Assembly: GCA_027625915.1 (NCBI GenBank)
Contig: JANTQA010000026.1
Location: 7,068,001-7,132,000 of the forward strand
Direction of reading: 5' to 3'
DNA: 64,000 bases
Source of the DNA: Anaeramoeba flamelloides
Lineage: Eukaryota; Metamonada; Anaeramoebidae
Made by a program: the position numbers and the translations under genes. Positions 45,601-56,712 of this stretch are shown piece after piece. Position 1 is the first letter of the stretch. Each line of letters opens with the position of its first letter. Under the pieces are notes generated by a model that saw nothing but the letters and a program-made list of their open reading frames with translations, searched no databases and was not told where the DNA came from.

Positions 45601-48480
45601 ACGATCAAAAATATTAAAAAAATGATTTTACTTTTTTCACCTTGTATGTTTCGGACAATTAACTTTGAAAACACAAAATGATCCTTTATACTTTTAAATA
45701 AATTTCTTTGTTTTGAATACTTATATTGTCCACTCATTAAATGAAAATTTTTATTATAATTCCCCAATATTTTGATTATTCTCTGTTGAGAAAAACCCAG
45801 AGGATTTTAAAAAGCCAATATAAATGATATATTTAAAGATTTCATTTCGATCACATTGTGAACTTTTCGAGATAATATTTTATATTCCAATAATTTGATT
45901 TTAACCTTATTAAATAAGAAACAATTTTCATAAAAATTTTGATTATTTTTCACTGAGAAGAAGATTTTTTAAAAAAAGAGGTTGTAATTATTGATCTCTT
46001 GAAAAAAGGTAAATGTGGTATACAATTGAAAATTTTTTTGTTGTTTCTAAATTAATCTTCTTAAAATTAGGTAAAAATTATCCATTTATTTATGTATTTT
46101 TACCGTTTTTCACAATTAGACAATAGTTTATGATCTAAAGAGTGAAAAAAAAAGGGGGTTTTTGGTTTCGGTATTTGTAACCATTGTCTTTCTTCTTTAT
46201 TTCCCTATTTTCGAAAAATACATAAAAAAAAATAACTTTTTTCAATTAATACATTTTTATTTAAAAATCAAAAAATTTCAACAGCTCGATTGTTGAAATT
46301 AATAAGAAAAGAACAGTCCAAAAAATCAGACCAGTGTAGATTTGATTAAGAATAATTTTTTTTAACTTCAAAAAAGAAATATCACCTTTCCAAATAAACC
46401 TTACGGAATCACTTAAGAATACAAAAAAAATCCCAAAAAAGAATATATTTCAAAGATATATTTCTTCTTGATTTTCATAATTTGGAATAACCAAGAGAAG
46501 TTATTGTCTACTATTCTCTCATTCCTATTTTTTTGTTGTGAAGAATTTTTGTTTTACAATTTTTTTTTTTTCAGGACGGATTCTATATGGTGAAAAATAA
46601 TTTTCTGAAATTGAGAAAAAAAATTTTTTTGGAATTTAAATGAGGAATAACACCAATAAAATAGTAACCAACAGGTAATTTACAAACATGATCGATCTCT
46701 AAAAATCTAAAATGAAAATTTTAGGAATTTCAAAGAAAAAATCGCCAAATAGCCACACCAAATAGCTACACCCAATTTCCAATTTTAATATTTATTAAAT
46801 ATAATTTTGAAAAGAACTGTGTTAGTTTCAAAGTGACGCTCTTTGTAACTTTTTGAGATCTCATACATTTTTTTTTTTTCATTTTTTTTATTTCTCAATA
46901 CAGTTATCTTGATCTCAAGAATGTTAAAAAATCTTTATTTTGAAGAATTCAGAGAGTTACAAAATAACCACAGATTAGATTAATTCAAATTAAATTGAGT
47001 GTGTACACAAAGAAAATAATTTTTTAAATTGAAAAAATTAACCATTTGGAAATTATAAAACAAGAAAACAAGCAATTTTTTTTTCAAAATTTGGTTTTTT
47101 TAATATTGAGATATTTATTTTAAACTTTTTTTTTGATTATGTTTTTTTGCCAAAGAGATCCACTCAGAATTTTTTGTTGTTTGTTGAATTTGAGATACTA
47201 TGAAAATTTTTTTTTAATTGAATTATTTGTCAATAACGTCCTCTAATTTTTTTTTTTTTTAATTGTAATTTTTTGACAATGGGACTCTATTTGAAACTTT
47301 TTTTTTTAAATGAATTATTTGCCTTGGAGATACTCTCAGAATTTTTTGTTGTTTGTTGTATTTGAGATCCTATGAAATTATTTTTTGTTATTTTGAATTT
47401 TTAGCTCAAAAGAAAGACAATACATCAACACCCTTTTTTGTTTTCAAGTCACTCCTTAACTATGGGGTAAATCCAGTATAAATTCCAAAAGCTTTATTAT
47501 TATTTTCTCAAAATATACATAAAGAAGTAAAGCTCTTCCAAAGATTGAAGGAAAAAGTTTTGGGTTCTCGAAAAAAAAAAAAAAAAACAACAAAAACATT
47601 TCAGAAAGACAAAGAAAAGCTGGTTCAAAAAATGAAAGAAAAATTGGAAATTATTTTAATTGATAAATTGATGAAAAAATATACTGTTTTAAGTGAATAG
47701 TCTCAATATATTTTTCCATAATCAAAGTTTTTTCTAATTGATTGGTAGATTATATTAGTGCTACACGATTCACATAACTTTAAAAAAAATATTAAAAATA
47801 TTATTGTACAATAAATTATTAGATTTTAGAACTATAAATCACAATTATTTATTATCATTTTGTATATTTATTCTTTTTTTAATTCTTTTTCCAATTGAAA
47901 AATCGAAAACTCAAAACAATAAAGTTACAGTATATTTTAATTCATATTTAGAATATTCCAATTGTATACTTTTTTTATAATTTTTATAAATTCAAGATCA
48001 ACTTAACTATTATCAACACAACAATCTAGAATTTGATTAGTAAGGTTTCACTTTTATAAAGATCATTGTAACATCAATATTTTTCCTAGAGTTGCTAAAT
48101 CATTGGTCAAAAGAATATATTACTCAATTATTTGTTTTTTTCAATAATGTCAATTTTTTAGCAAACAAAATAGATTTTGAGACATATTTAACTAAGATAT
48201 TTTGCAAATGGGCAAGCCTCATTATAGATTAGTCATTCTTTAAATTTGTGGTGAAAGAACTTTTTTTTAAAAAAAAATCTTTGCATTTTTTACTATAATA
48301 TTGTTATATTTTAATTGATGTGATCAACAAATTATACTTCTTTACTAATCGTTTTTTTCAAGCAATTAGACTTAAGGAATACTAATGTGTTTATTTTTGA
48401 TATCATATACTTTAACATTTGGCTACTACTTGGTAGACAGTAATCCTTAAAAATAAATCAATTAATCAAACAAATCTTCT
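45601..48480. other. RNase T2 upstream region and repeat-bearing spacer
   Basis: A family I repeat lies at 46790-46985. A degenerate tandem array lies at 47140-47400: units of roughly 57 bp carry 'aattatttgccaaagagatcctctcagaatttttt' variants, with a higher-order period near 180. No gene seen. Confidence 0.45.
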
Positions 48481-48690
48481 AAACTATCTTTCATAATAAT
48501 TGGCCCTTTAAAAATCAAATTATAAATAAAAATATTTCTAATAATTGAAGTTATCTATTAAAATATAAAAATTTAGATTTTAATATTCAATACTATAATC
48601 AAGAGATTTTTGATTTTTGTCTAAAAATAAAAAAAAAAAAAAAAAAAAAACTGCTAAAAAAAATTGGGCCATTTATTTTGAAAGAAGCAT
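48481..48690. mobile_element. 210 bp MITE, family E
   Basis: AAACTATCTTTCATAATAATTGGCCC at the left, AATTGGGCCATTTATTTTGAAAG at the right (inverted). A long A run is inside. It is the reverse of the copy at 54165-54380. Confidence 0.65.
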
Positions 48691-48708
48691 TACTTAAAAA
48701 ATAGGAAT

Positions 48709-49236
48709 TTAAAATAGTAAAAAAACACATTTATCAATTCTCCTTCCATTTGAATAACTAAATCTAATCTCTTTTTCATATTTGAAACGAAATTTTTTCA
48801 TTAATTCATTTGTTACTTCTTTCCAATTTTTCATTTTCATTTTCCATTTTAACAAAACACTGTTTAAAAAATAAAAAAGGGAAAAAATGATTTATTTGCA
48901 AATTTTTCATTGTGAGAGGAAAAACTTCAAAACGATACAAAAGAAATTCATTATTCAAATGTAAGATCAGCGATTTATTATGAAATTTAGATTATTTATG
49001 AAAGATATATGTAAAAATATCTTATATTACAAGACTGGTTCGGAAAAAATCTTCAGGTAAATTATTTAGCAGAATCAAAAAAAAAATTATCACATAGTGA
49101 AATTGAAAAAAAAAGTAAAAAAGTTGATGAGAACAAAGCCAGACTTACTTTTAATGTTATTTTTCAGAAAATGAATTATTGCTTTTACAAGTTTTGATCC
49201 ATTTTTCTCAAATTTGAAAAGTTCAAAATTCAACAT
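48709..49236 (-). CDS. small basic protein, first and last exons
   Basis: Exon 49149-49236 starts at ATG (MLNFELFKFEKNGSKLVKAI, then IHFLKNNIK) and ends at a consensus GTAAGT donor, phase 1. Exon 48709-48859 follows a strong acceptor (TTTTTTAAACAG) and reads VLLKWKMKMKNWKEVTNELM, then KKFRFKYEKEIRFSYSNGRR, ending IDKCVFLLF and TAA; it needs entry phase 2. The phases do not join directly, so a short middle exon must lie between 48862 and 49142 or one boundary is off. The product is very Lys-rich. No family recognised. Confidence 0.45.
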
Positions 49237-50585
49237 ATTACTAAATTATTTCAAAAAAAAAATTATCTTTGGAAGAAGAATGAAATCTTCTTGTTTGGGA
49301 AGGAACTGTATTAAAATACACCTTAAAATGAAATCACTAAGTTTTAGAATAACTTTGTCTAATGAATCAACATAATTTTAAAAAAATTAATTTTAATTAT
49401 TATAATCTTGTAATAAATGAAATTTATTTATACACAAAAAAGTTCAAATCAATTTTTTCTATTTTACTGGACAAAAAAATACAAGAAAAATAACCAAAGC
49501 ATTAAATTAAATAATAACCCCCAAAATACATTTTTTAAAAATCTGGTAAAATCAACTTGAAACCAAATAGAAATACTTTCGAATTTGATTATTTTTAATC
49601 AATAATTAAATTACCCAATCTTAATTCTTTTGGTGGTTTAGTAATAACCCAACAGTTAAACCTATCAATAGGCTTTATAATTATTTCTCAATTATTAAAA
49701 TATTTTTATCAAATAAAATTAATTCAAATTAATAATTCTAATAAAAAAAAAAAAAATAGATATTTTCAAATTACCGATATTAATAAGAAAAGTTGGTTTT
49801 TTATATACCTGAACCATTGAAATAGAATATTATTTGGTCTATTAAATTACAAAAGAAAAATTCTTCCAAACTTCGACTTTTGTTTTTAAAATTATAATTC
49901 ACAACTATTAAAATTGGAAATTGAAATGTTAATCTTTAGTATTTTTTCCTAAAACATGTTCTCGTTTTTCATTATTGTTTTTTCGAGATCTTTTGTTTGT
50001 TGTAACATGTAGATTTGTTTTAAATTGGGATTAATATCGGTCTTTACAATTACAAAAAAAATTTAATATAGTTCATAAAATTATTTTTTTAACATAATGG
50101 TATTACCCTTAATTGTAAGAGAACAAGAACTCAACACCCTAAAAAAAAAAAAACATTTTTTTTTTATCAAACATAGTCATTAAATTACCTTGAAAGGATT
50201 TCTGCTTTGGTTATGATTATTTGTAATTAAAAAATGAAAAATTATTTTTCAATTTGCCAAAAATTTTCCTTCTTACTGGTTACTATAACTGAAAGATCTC
50301 CACAAATCCAATTAGAAATGAAACTTTTAGATTTCCTTAAGCGAACTTGAATAACTTTGAGAAAAAATTTTTTAAATAGGGCTATTTGAAGTTGTAATAC
50401 TAGAATAATAGCTCAATCTATATAAGTACTTTCAAGACTTTTTGGAAGTTTCAATCTGTCAGTTTAGCAAGATTTCAGTTTTGGATATTCTTTCATATTT
50501 TTTCAAATGTTTCAATTACTTTCGGAAAATTTTATCAGTACAAAAAAGGGAAAAACAATAATTAAAAAATATTAACATTTTTTAT
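49237..50585. other. AT-rich spacer
   Basis: No gene seen. A family I-like stretch lies at about 49890-50010. Confidence 0.4.
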
Positions 50586-50589
50586 TTAA

Positions 50590-51710
50590 GGGACTAGTCT
50601 TCTACGACAAAATGGCAAAATTTTAAAATATGTTATTGGTGATATTCTCTACTTACAAATTTTGTAGATTCCAAGTGTCAAAAAATTCTGATCAACCCAG
50701 AAAGCCATAAAAGAAAATTAGTTTAGTGAGATCAATTTTTTTTTTCCATTTTTTCCGAAAAATAAAACTATTAAATTCATTTTATTTCTCACAATTTAAC
50801 AAGTTTTTACCCCGTTTATTGCCATTTTGATCATTATTATACTATAACATTTCTTTGTTACCAGTAATATTAATATAAAGATTTTTGTTCTTTTTTGAGA
50901 TAAAACTTTTGGTTAACCAAAAAAATTGATATATTTAACGGATTAAAAAATAATTGTATTTTTTTAAGTATAGTAGTTATAATAATCAAAGTTTTGTGGC
51001 CATTTAAAAGTTTTACTGAGAAATTTTGTTTTTGTTTTAAGATGAAATTCTATTTTTCAAAATAAAATTTTCTTCAAGATATTTGGGAATTAATTAATTC
51101 AATCCTCAAAATTCAAAATCATTTTTTTTCTGCCAGAAATGATTTGAATTGTTATAAGGGTTCTTGTCAATAAGACCAAACAATTTGTTAAAAAAATTTT
51201 TCAAAATTGAAAATTTTTTACCAATTTTTTTTCATTTTTTGAAAACCAGAAAACAACTTTTTCAAAACATTCAAGAAAAAAATTTTTTTGCATAATAGAT
51301 CTCAATTTAATTGATAAACTGTAGTCAAGCTTCTACCGAATATTCATTTATTAAATCACCTCAACCACGAATAGTTTTAATGGCTAAGATTTGAATTGAA
51401 ATATAAATCAAAGAAATTGAAACCAAATAAAAAATTTGCTTTCGAAATCAATACTTTTCAACACAAAACGAAAAATATGTTTTCACATTTTCAAGAAACA
51501 ACTTAATTCCTAAACAAAATAATAGGTTACTTTTTTTCGTTTTATCTTGGAAAGATGTGAATTTTGAATTTCAAAAAAGAGACTCAAATCAACAAATTGT
51601 TTAAATGAGGTTAACTCATCCATTTCATAAGTCGAAACACAAATTACAAAAAAAAAAATTTTCAAGATCTCTGACAAGATTTCATTTTATTTTCAAAAAT
51701 GACGACTCCC
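50590..51710. mobile_element. 1.1 kb TTAA-flanked element, family J
   Basis: The left end TTAA-GGGACTAGTCTTC (50586) mirrors the right end GACGACTCCC-TTAA (51714). Reverse copy at 33860-34925. A short 170 bp relative with the same ends is at 9576-9745. TTAA flanks suggest a piggyBac-type origin, though the ends are not canonical. No transposase frame is left. Confidence 0.7.
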
Positions 51711-51714
51711 TTAA

Positions 51715-52740
51715 TTGAAATTTTTCTAAAATGAAAAATATTTTTCAAATTTCAATAGCTTGTAACTCTTTTTATTAAAACCGATAAATCAAAAAGTTGT
51801 TTAAATTCCAAGTTTTATAAAAGTTTCGGTAACACAGTAATCAATCTCGTGAATTCCCAAAGACTATAATCAATGTTTCAAAATACTGATAAATTCTAAT
51901 AAATTTCATAAAAATTTTTAGTTCAATTTCCATTTTTATAAATCTTCAAACTATTTCTTATCAAACATTCCACTGACAAAGAATATTTGGAAGAAAAACT
52001 AATTTTAGAGTGTTTCTTAACACTTGACTTTCTAAAATGCTTTATTCAAAGTTTGAGCATAATAATTTCAAAAAGGAAAATCAAGTAAAAATCTTTCTAA
52101 CATTTATTGAAATTTATCAGTATTATCCGTGCTTTTTTTTTTTTGTTCCAATTGCAATATCCAATTTACTACCAAATAGTATATCAAAGTTCAAATCAAT
52201 TTTGAAAGTATAAGTCTGGATATTTTGAGTAAATTTTAAATTATTATTGCAAATTTTGTGAAAATTTTTCATAATTTTCTTAATTTTTTGGAATTTTTTT
52301 GATTTTTTTTGATTAAAAAAATTTTCTTAAATTTAACTCTATTTTTTGAGATTAATTTTGCAATTTGATCTGCATTTTTCGATTTTTTTTTTAAATAATA
52401 GAACAATAAGAAATCAAAATCAGATTTATTTAGGGTTTATTAACTGTATTTTTGATCAATTAATGTTGATTTCATCTTAAAACAGAAACAGGCATTTTTT
52501 TTTGAAATAAGGATAAAAACTTTTGGGTAAGCATTATTTTGACAACAAAATAAACTTTTAAAATGACAGTTCTCGAATTTTGATATTTTAATTTTACCAT
52601 TCTGAATGCGAAATTTCCAAAAAATAAAGGTTGTTGTGGATTCACAAAAAGTTATCACAATTTTTGTCTACTTTTTGTAAAGCAATATTCTTTATTTTAT
52701 CATTTTTTTCATTTTTGTGTTTTTTCAATTGTTCTTCTTT
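51715..52740. other. spacer with family A copy 4
   Basis: Family A spans about 52140-52480 ('caatatccaatttactaccaaatag' onward). A 72-codon minus frame at 52440-52658 (ISKFENCHFKSLFCC) is protein-like but begins with GTG and overlaps the repeat; not called. Confidence 0.5.
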
Positions 52741-53361
52741 ATGTCTTATTTGATTCAAAATCTTAAAAAACATAAATTCGAAGTTGGTCTTCATTTTCTT
52801 AATCTATTTGGATGGCTTTTTAGTATTGCAGCAATTGGTAGCTTTGACTATGATATTGAAAAATATTGGTCATTGTACACTTTTACCGTAGTTGTGACTG
52901 TTTTTGTTTCGATTGGCTGCTTAGTCTTAATTGGGAAAGACATTTATCGAGAAAAAACTCGTTCAATATTAAACCATGCACTAGTAATAATCTTGGCATT
53001 TAGTTTGCTTGGTGCGCAAGCAATTAATGACGAACAATGCTTGCTTCCAGAAAAGTGTTTAAAGAAATCCGTAGTTGCAGTGTTTGGAATCAGTGTCCAA
53101 TTTATTGCTTTGGTATGTTTTTTTTATTTTGTAGTTACTTTTTTTAAAAATCGACTAACTAAAACGAGAAACTTGGAACAAAAAGAAAAAAAAAAAAGAA
53201 AAAGAATATTTATCATCAAAAATTCTATTCTTGGAATAAAGAACAAAACACACTACAAAAAATCACAAGGCTTTTCCAAGCTTTTGCTTTTTACAACAAA
53301 TATCCCCTTTAAAGTTTTGAAAGGTGTTTTTAAGTGTCTAAAAGTGTCGGAAAGTATTTGA
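52741..53361 (+). CDS. four-helix membrane protein, MARVEL-like (206 aa)
   Basis: The start is taken as ATG 52741 (MSYLIQNLKKHKFEVGLHFL) rather than an upstream GTG. Four hydrophobic segments are visible: residues about 20-35, 48-70, 85-102 and 118-142. A short loop with two Cys (INDEQCLLPEKCLKKS) lies between helices 3 and 4. This arrangement resembles MARVEL or tetraspan proteins of membrane traffic, but no signature residue proves it. After helix 4 comes a basic cytosolic tail (KEKKKRKR). The last 37 residues, from HYKKSQGFSK on, are encoded inside a MITE (53251-53441). Either the element became coding, or the gene is really spliced or ends before it. A GTATGT..TTTTGTAG stretch in helix 4 reads through in frame and is not treated as an intron. 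Confidence 0.65.
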   Translation: MSYLIQNLKKHKFEVGLHFLNLFGWLFSIAAIGSFDYDIEKYWSLYTFTVVVTVFVSIGCLVLIGKDIYREKTRSILNHALVIILAFSLLGAQAINDEQCLLPEKCLKKSVVAVFGISVQFIALVCFFYFVVTFFKNRLTKTRNLEQKEKKKRKRIFIIKNSILGIKNKTHYKKSQGFSKLLLFTTNIPFKVLKGVFKCLKVSESI

Positions 53362-53441
53362 AAGGTTTGTAAATTATCTGTAAGCGTTGAAAGTTTGAAA
53401 AGGCTCAAAACTTTGTAAGAGTCTTGTGATTTTTTGGAGTG
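53251..53441. mobile_element. 191 bp MITE, family K
   Basis: Inverted ends CACTACAAAAAATCACAAG and CTTGTGATTTTTTGGAGTG, with inner repeats of 'gtgtttaagtgtctaaaagtgt' type. Related to 16735-16880. It overlaps the 3' end of the membrane-protein gene. Confidence 0.75.
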
Positions 53442-53808
53442 AATTTATGATCCCCAAATTCAATTTATATTAATTAAAAGTTATGGTTTAAGGTTTACAA
53501 TCCGAAAAACGGGAAAAAAAATTATCTTTATTCCCAGATTCAAGGTGTTATAAGCCTTAGTCTTTGAAACTTCATTTTTTTACTATTTTTCTTTTCAAAC
53601 AAGAGCCATAAGTATCCCAGCTTGCACATTTTAAAATGGTAACACCATAATTAAACACTAGTTCAAAATTAGTAATTCAACTAAAATACTTTGCACCATC
53701 AAAAACACAATTAATAGTAAAACTTTATTTTCAAAAAGTGAAACAATAAAAAGTAATTATAATTCTTCGCCAAACTGCAGTACTTAAGTTGGTAGATATT
53801 ATTATTAA

Positions 53809-54036
53809 TACTATTTTAAATGTTTAAAAAATTACTACCAAATTATTGAAAATTTTCGCAAGAAGGCTGCCCAGCAAAAAATCTACACTTCTCCCTCTCA
53901 AAAAATTGCCACTTTTCCTTTCAAAAATGATCAATTAATACTAAGAATTGTTAGAGGCAGAATAATTTACCATTGCATTATCTGGGCAAAAATTGAATAT
54001 AAATCAATTAAAAGTGCTCTTGAAATAAACTTTTGA
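53809..54036 (+). pseudogene. protein-like open frame without start
   Basis: Seventy-five codons are open between TAA 53806 and TGA 54034, reading FRKKAAQQKIYTSPSQKIAT, then FPFKNDQLILRIVRGRIIYH. GC is above background. No ATG precedes it and no acceptor is certain. It could be an internal exon of the plus-strand gene whose end is at 54905-55389, or a transposase relic. Confidence 0.3.
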
Positions 54037-54049
54037 ATTTATAAACCCC

Positions 54050-54800
54050 AATTCAAAATTTTTAACACATCAAAATTCAATTTTTGAAAAAAAAAACTCA
54101 TTTAATCTGTTCAAGTAGAAATATCAAATTAGAACCATTCAATAATTGAAACGTTAACACTTATAAACTAAATTTCATAATAAATGGCCCAATTTTTATT
54201 TTTTTTTTTTTTTTTAACTTTTTTTGATTTTGTTTTTCGACAAAAAACAAATATTTCTAGTTTATAGAACTGAATACTAAAAAAGTAAATTTTTTTATTA
54301 TAATAGATATCTTCAATTTATAAAAATTTTTATTTTCAAAATTTGATTTTTAATGAGCCAATTATTTTGAAATGGAGTTTATATAAATTACAATACTCAC
54401 AAAACAAAAAATAAATAATTATCAATACTAATAAATCATGGGTGTGTCAAAAATTTTGGAGAGGCAAAACAAAAAAATACATTGGTAAATTTGTTTAAAT
54501 TCATTTAGGAATTATTGATCGATCAAATTGTTCGATAAATATGAACTAATTTAATTTGAGTTCTTCCATTTGGAACAACTCAACCTCAACATAATATCAA
54601 TCGTTGAAAAAAATTTTTGATCGAACGAAACAAGTTACCTAATTTAAAAAATTAAATGAAAACAAAAAACTAAAAAGATGAAAAAATGATTTTCATATTT
54701 TACAAAAATCAAAATTTTCTGCAATTTGAATGAAATTGTATTATTGTGATTGTTTGGAACGTTTTATCTGTGTGAAAATTTTTGAATTTTAGTTTAGATG
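54050..54800. repeat. family F copy split by a family E MITE
   Basis: 54050-54164 and 54381-54800 align to 15751-16290 ('caaaatttttaacacatcaaaattc', 'gttaacact', 'ataaataattatcaatactaataaa', 'gggtgtgtcaaaaattttggagag'). The 54165-54380 insert is a family E MITE (AAACTAAATTTCATAATAAATGG / CCAATTATTTTGAAATGGAGTTT). The element order gives relative age: F before E. Confidence 0.75.
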
Positions 54801-54904
54801 ATAAAAAAATGGGTACCATATTTTAATTATAAAAGTGTATCAAAAGATAACATTTTTCAAATATTATTCTTATTATTTTTCTCTCTCTCTCTAAATTTAT
54901 CTAG

Positions 54905-55389
54905 AAGAAAAAATAAGAGAGTTTCGCATGTATTGTATAAAACATGAAATAGTATCAATTAATTTGAAGATTAGATGATTTTTTAGATTTAAACTAAATA
55001 CTTTTTCCAAAATGGAATGAGAAAAAATTTTTATTATTTTGAAATAATCTGAACCTTTTTATTTCATTAAGAATTTTTCATAATATAAATATGATCTTAT
55101 CATTAAAAAAAAAATTATTTATATTTAATTTCTTATGATCAATTAATATTAATAGAGTGGAATTTTAATTTGTAATATTGTAATTTATGATAAAACGATT
55201 GAATACCAAAATAATGATGTAGAGCAAAGAAATGATATGGACCAAAAACAGGAACCTTCAGATGAAATTTCATCCGAACAAGATGATTCAGAAAAGGAAA
55301 ATATAAAAAAATCAGATTCATCCGAAAAATCAGATCAACAAGACCAGTCAAATAATACGGAAACATCCCAAAATAGTGAAAATATTTAA
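54905..55389 (+). CDS. last two exons of an unknown gene with acidic tail
   Basis: Exon 55156-55389 (acceptor ATTAATAG) reads SGILICNIVIYDKTIEYQNN and then a Ser/Gln/Asp/Glu-rich tail (EISSEQDDSEKENIKKSD) to TAA. This is surely coding in composition. Upstream, 54905-54951 after TTTATCTAG reads EEKIREFRMYCIKHEI and joins in phase 0 through a weak donor GTATCA. Earlier exons should lie left of 54905, perhaps beyond the family F repeat. The tail has many potential kinase sites. No family recognised. Confidence 0.45.
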
Positions 55390-55585
55390 AAAAATTACAA
55401 ATTATTTTTATATACAATTATATCAATTAAATACATTTTATTAGAAGAACACGATTTAAATATAATAAACCAAATAAAAACCCTATTTTTATTTTTTTCT
55501 TAGTAATATTTTTTTTTCAATATTATCAATCGTTGTTTTATAATCACCAAATTAAAAATAATTTTTAATTATTCGAAGCTATTTT

Positions 55586-55860
55586 TCAAAAATTTTGACT
55601 CGCTTTATAATGTTAATGGAAGCTGTTCTGTAGTTTTATCAAAAAAATTTTTCAATTTTTACATCAAAATCATTTTTTCTAATTTTGCAAATTTTAGTTT
55701 TGCTTTTTCCTTTTTTGTTTTTCTTTTTTTCTTTATTTTTTTCTTTTTCTTTTGTGTAATCATTTTTTTTTTTGATACTTTTTTTTTGTGAAAGATAACG
55801 TGAAAAAAATATAATATAAAAAAGATAAATAATCACCAAGAAAAAGAGATAAAAAAATAC
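55586..55860. mobile_element. family B element, left part
   Basis: 'tttcaaaaattttgactcgctttataatgttaatgga' followed by T-rich tract and 'gaaagataacg'; the right half is missing. Confidence 0.55.
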
Positions 55861-56102
55861 TGATTAAAAAATTAAATTTAATATAACCTTTCAGTACATA
55901 TGTTTTTTTAAAAAAATTTATAACAAGAAAAAATCGAAAAAATTGAAAAAATGTTAGTTGAATGATAAAAAATACTATTTGTTGCAAAATAAAAGAATCA
56001 TATTTTTAATTCGGCTGTACAAAAAAAGGTTGTATAAAATCATAGAAAATTTCAATTTTTTAATTCCTTAAAATCAGTTTAAATTATTAATTTTCCTTTT
56101 AG

Positions 56103-56239
56103 AATTTGGGTCTTTAGTGATTTATTTTAAATCTTTGGAATGTGATTATTTTGGAAAGCTAACTGAAAATTTTGATTATTTTAATTTACGATTAACAGTA
56201 ATGAAGTTTTTGGCATTATATAGTTTACTGAAGCATTAA
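56103..56239 (+). CDS. orphan 3'-terminal exon, unknown protein
   Basis: A good acceptor TTTTCCTTTTAG is followed by 45 codons: EFGSLVIYFKSLECDYFGKL, then TENFDYFNLRLTVMKFLALY, ending SLLKH and TAA. Composition and regular mixed residues mark it as coding. Entry phase is 1. It is downstream of the exon ending at 55389 on the same strand, so it either belongs to a separate gene or is an alternative end. No family recognised. Confidence 0.42.
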
Positions 56240-56712
56240 ATATCAAAAACCCAACTTTTTTTAAAAAAAATAAAAAAAAAATTTCTTGAGATAAATTATT
56301 TTTTAATATAGTTATTATGGAAAACCAAATAAACTAAAATCCAAAAATTTGGAGATTGTTTTAACAGATGAAAGAATAAAAATACACATTTTTCATCTAA
56401 TTTGGAAATATAATTGTGATTTTAAAAATTATTACATTTTTTATATTTTTTTTTTGTTTTCATTTCCGTTTTTCCAGTTATGTAATCTGTTTCTCTTAGA
56501 TCGGTATTTTTTTTTGATGATTGATAGAAAATTAATGTTGAGTTTGTTAAATAGAAAATTCACATAAATTGGTTGGTCGTATATAATCATTCGATGGATC
56601 AATAATTGTTTGTGAAATTTTTACACTTTTACCAAAAGATTTTTTTTTTTACTCTCGTTTTTTCATTTCGCTTGTGTAAATATGAATTTTGTAAAAAATA
56701 GAGTTTTTTTTC

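Noticed and set aside
53110-53131. GTATGT...TTTTGTAG as a 22 bp intron in the membrane protein
   Set aside because: It reads through in frame as part of a good transmembrane helix; no need for an intron.
55139-55417. 92-codon minus frame
   Set aside because: It is the complement of the clearly coding Ser/Gln/Glu-rich plus exon 55156-55389.
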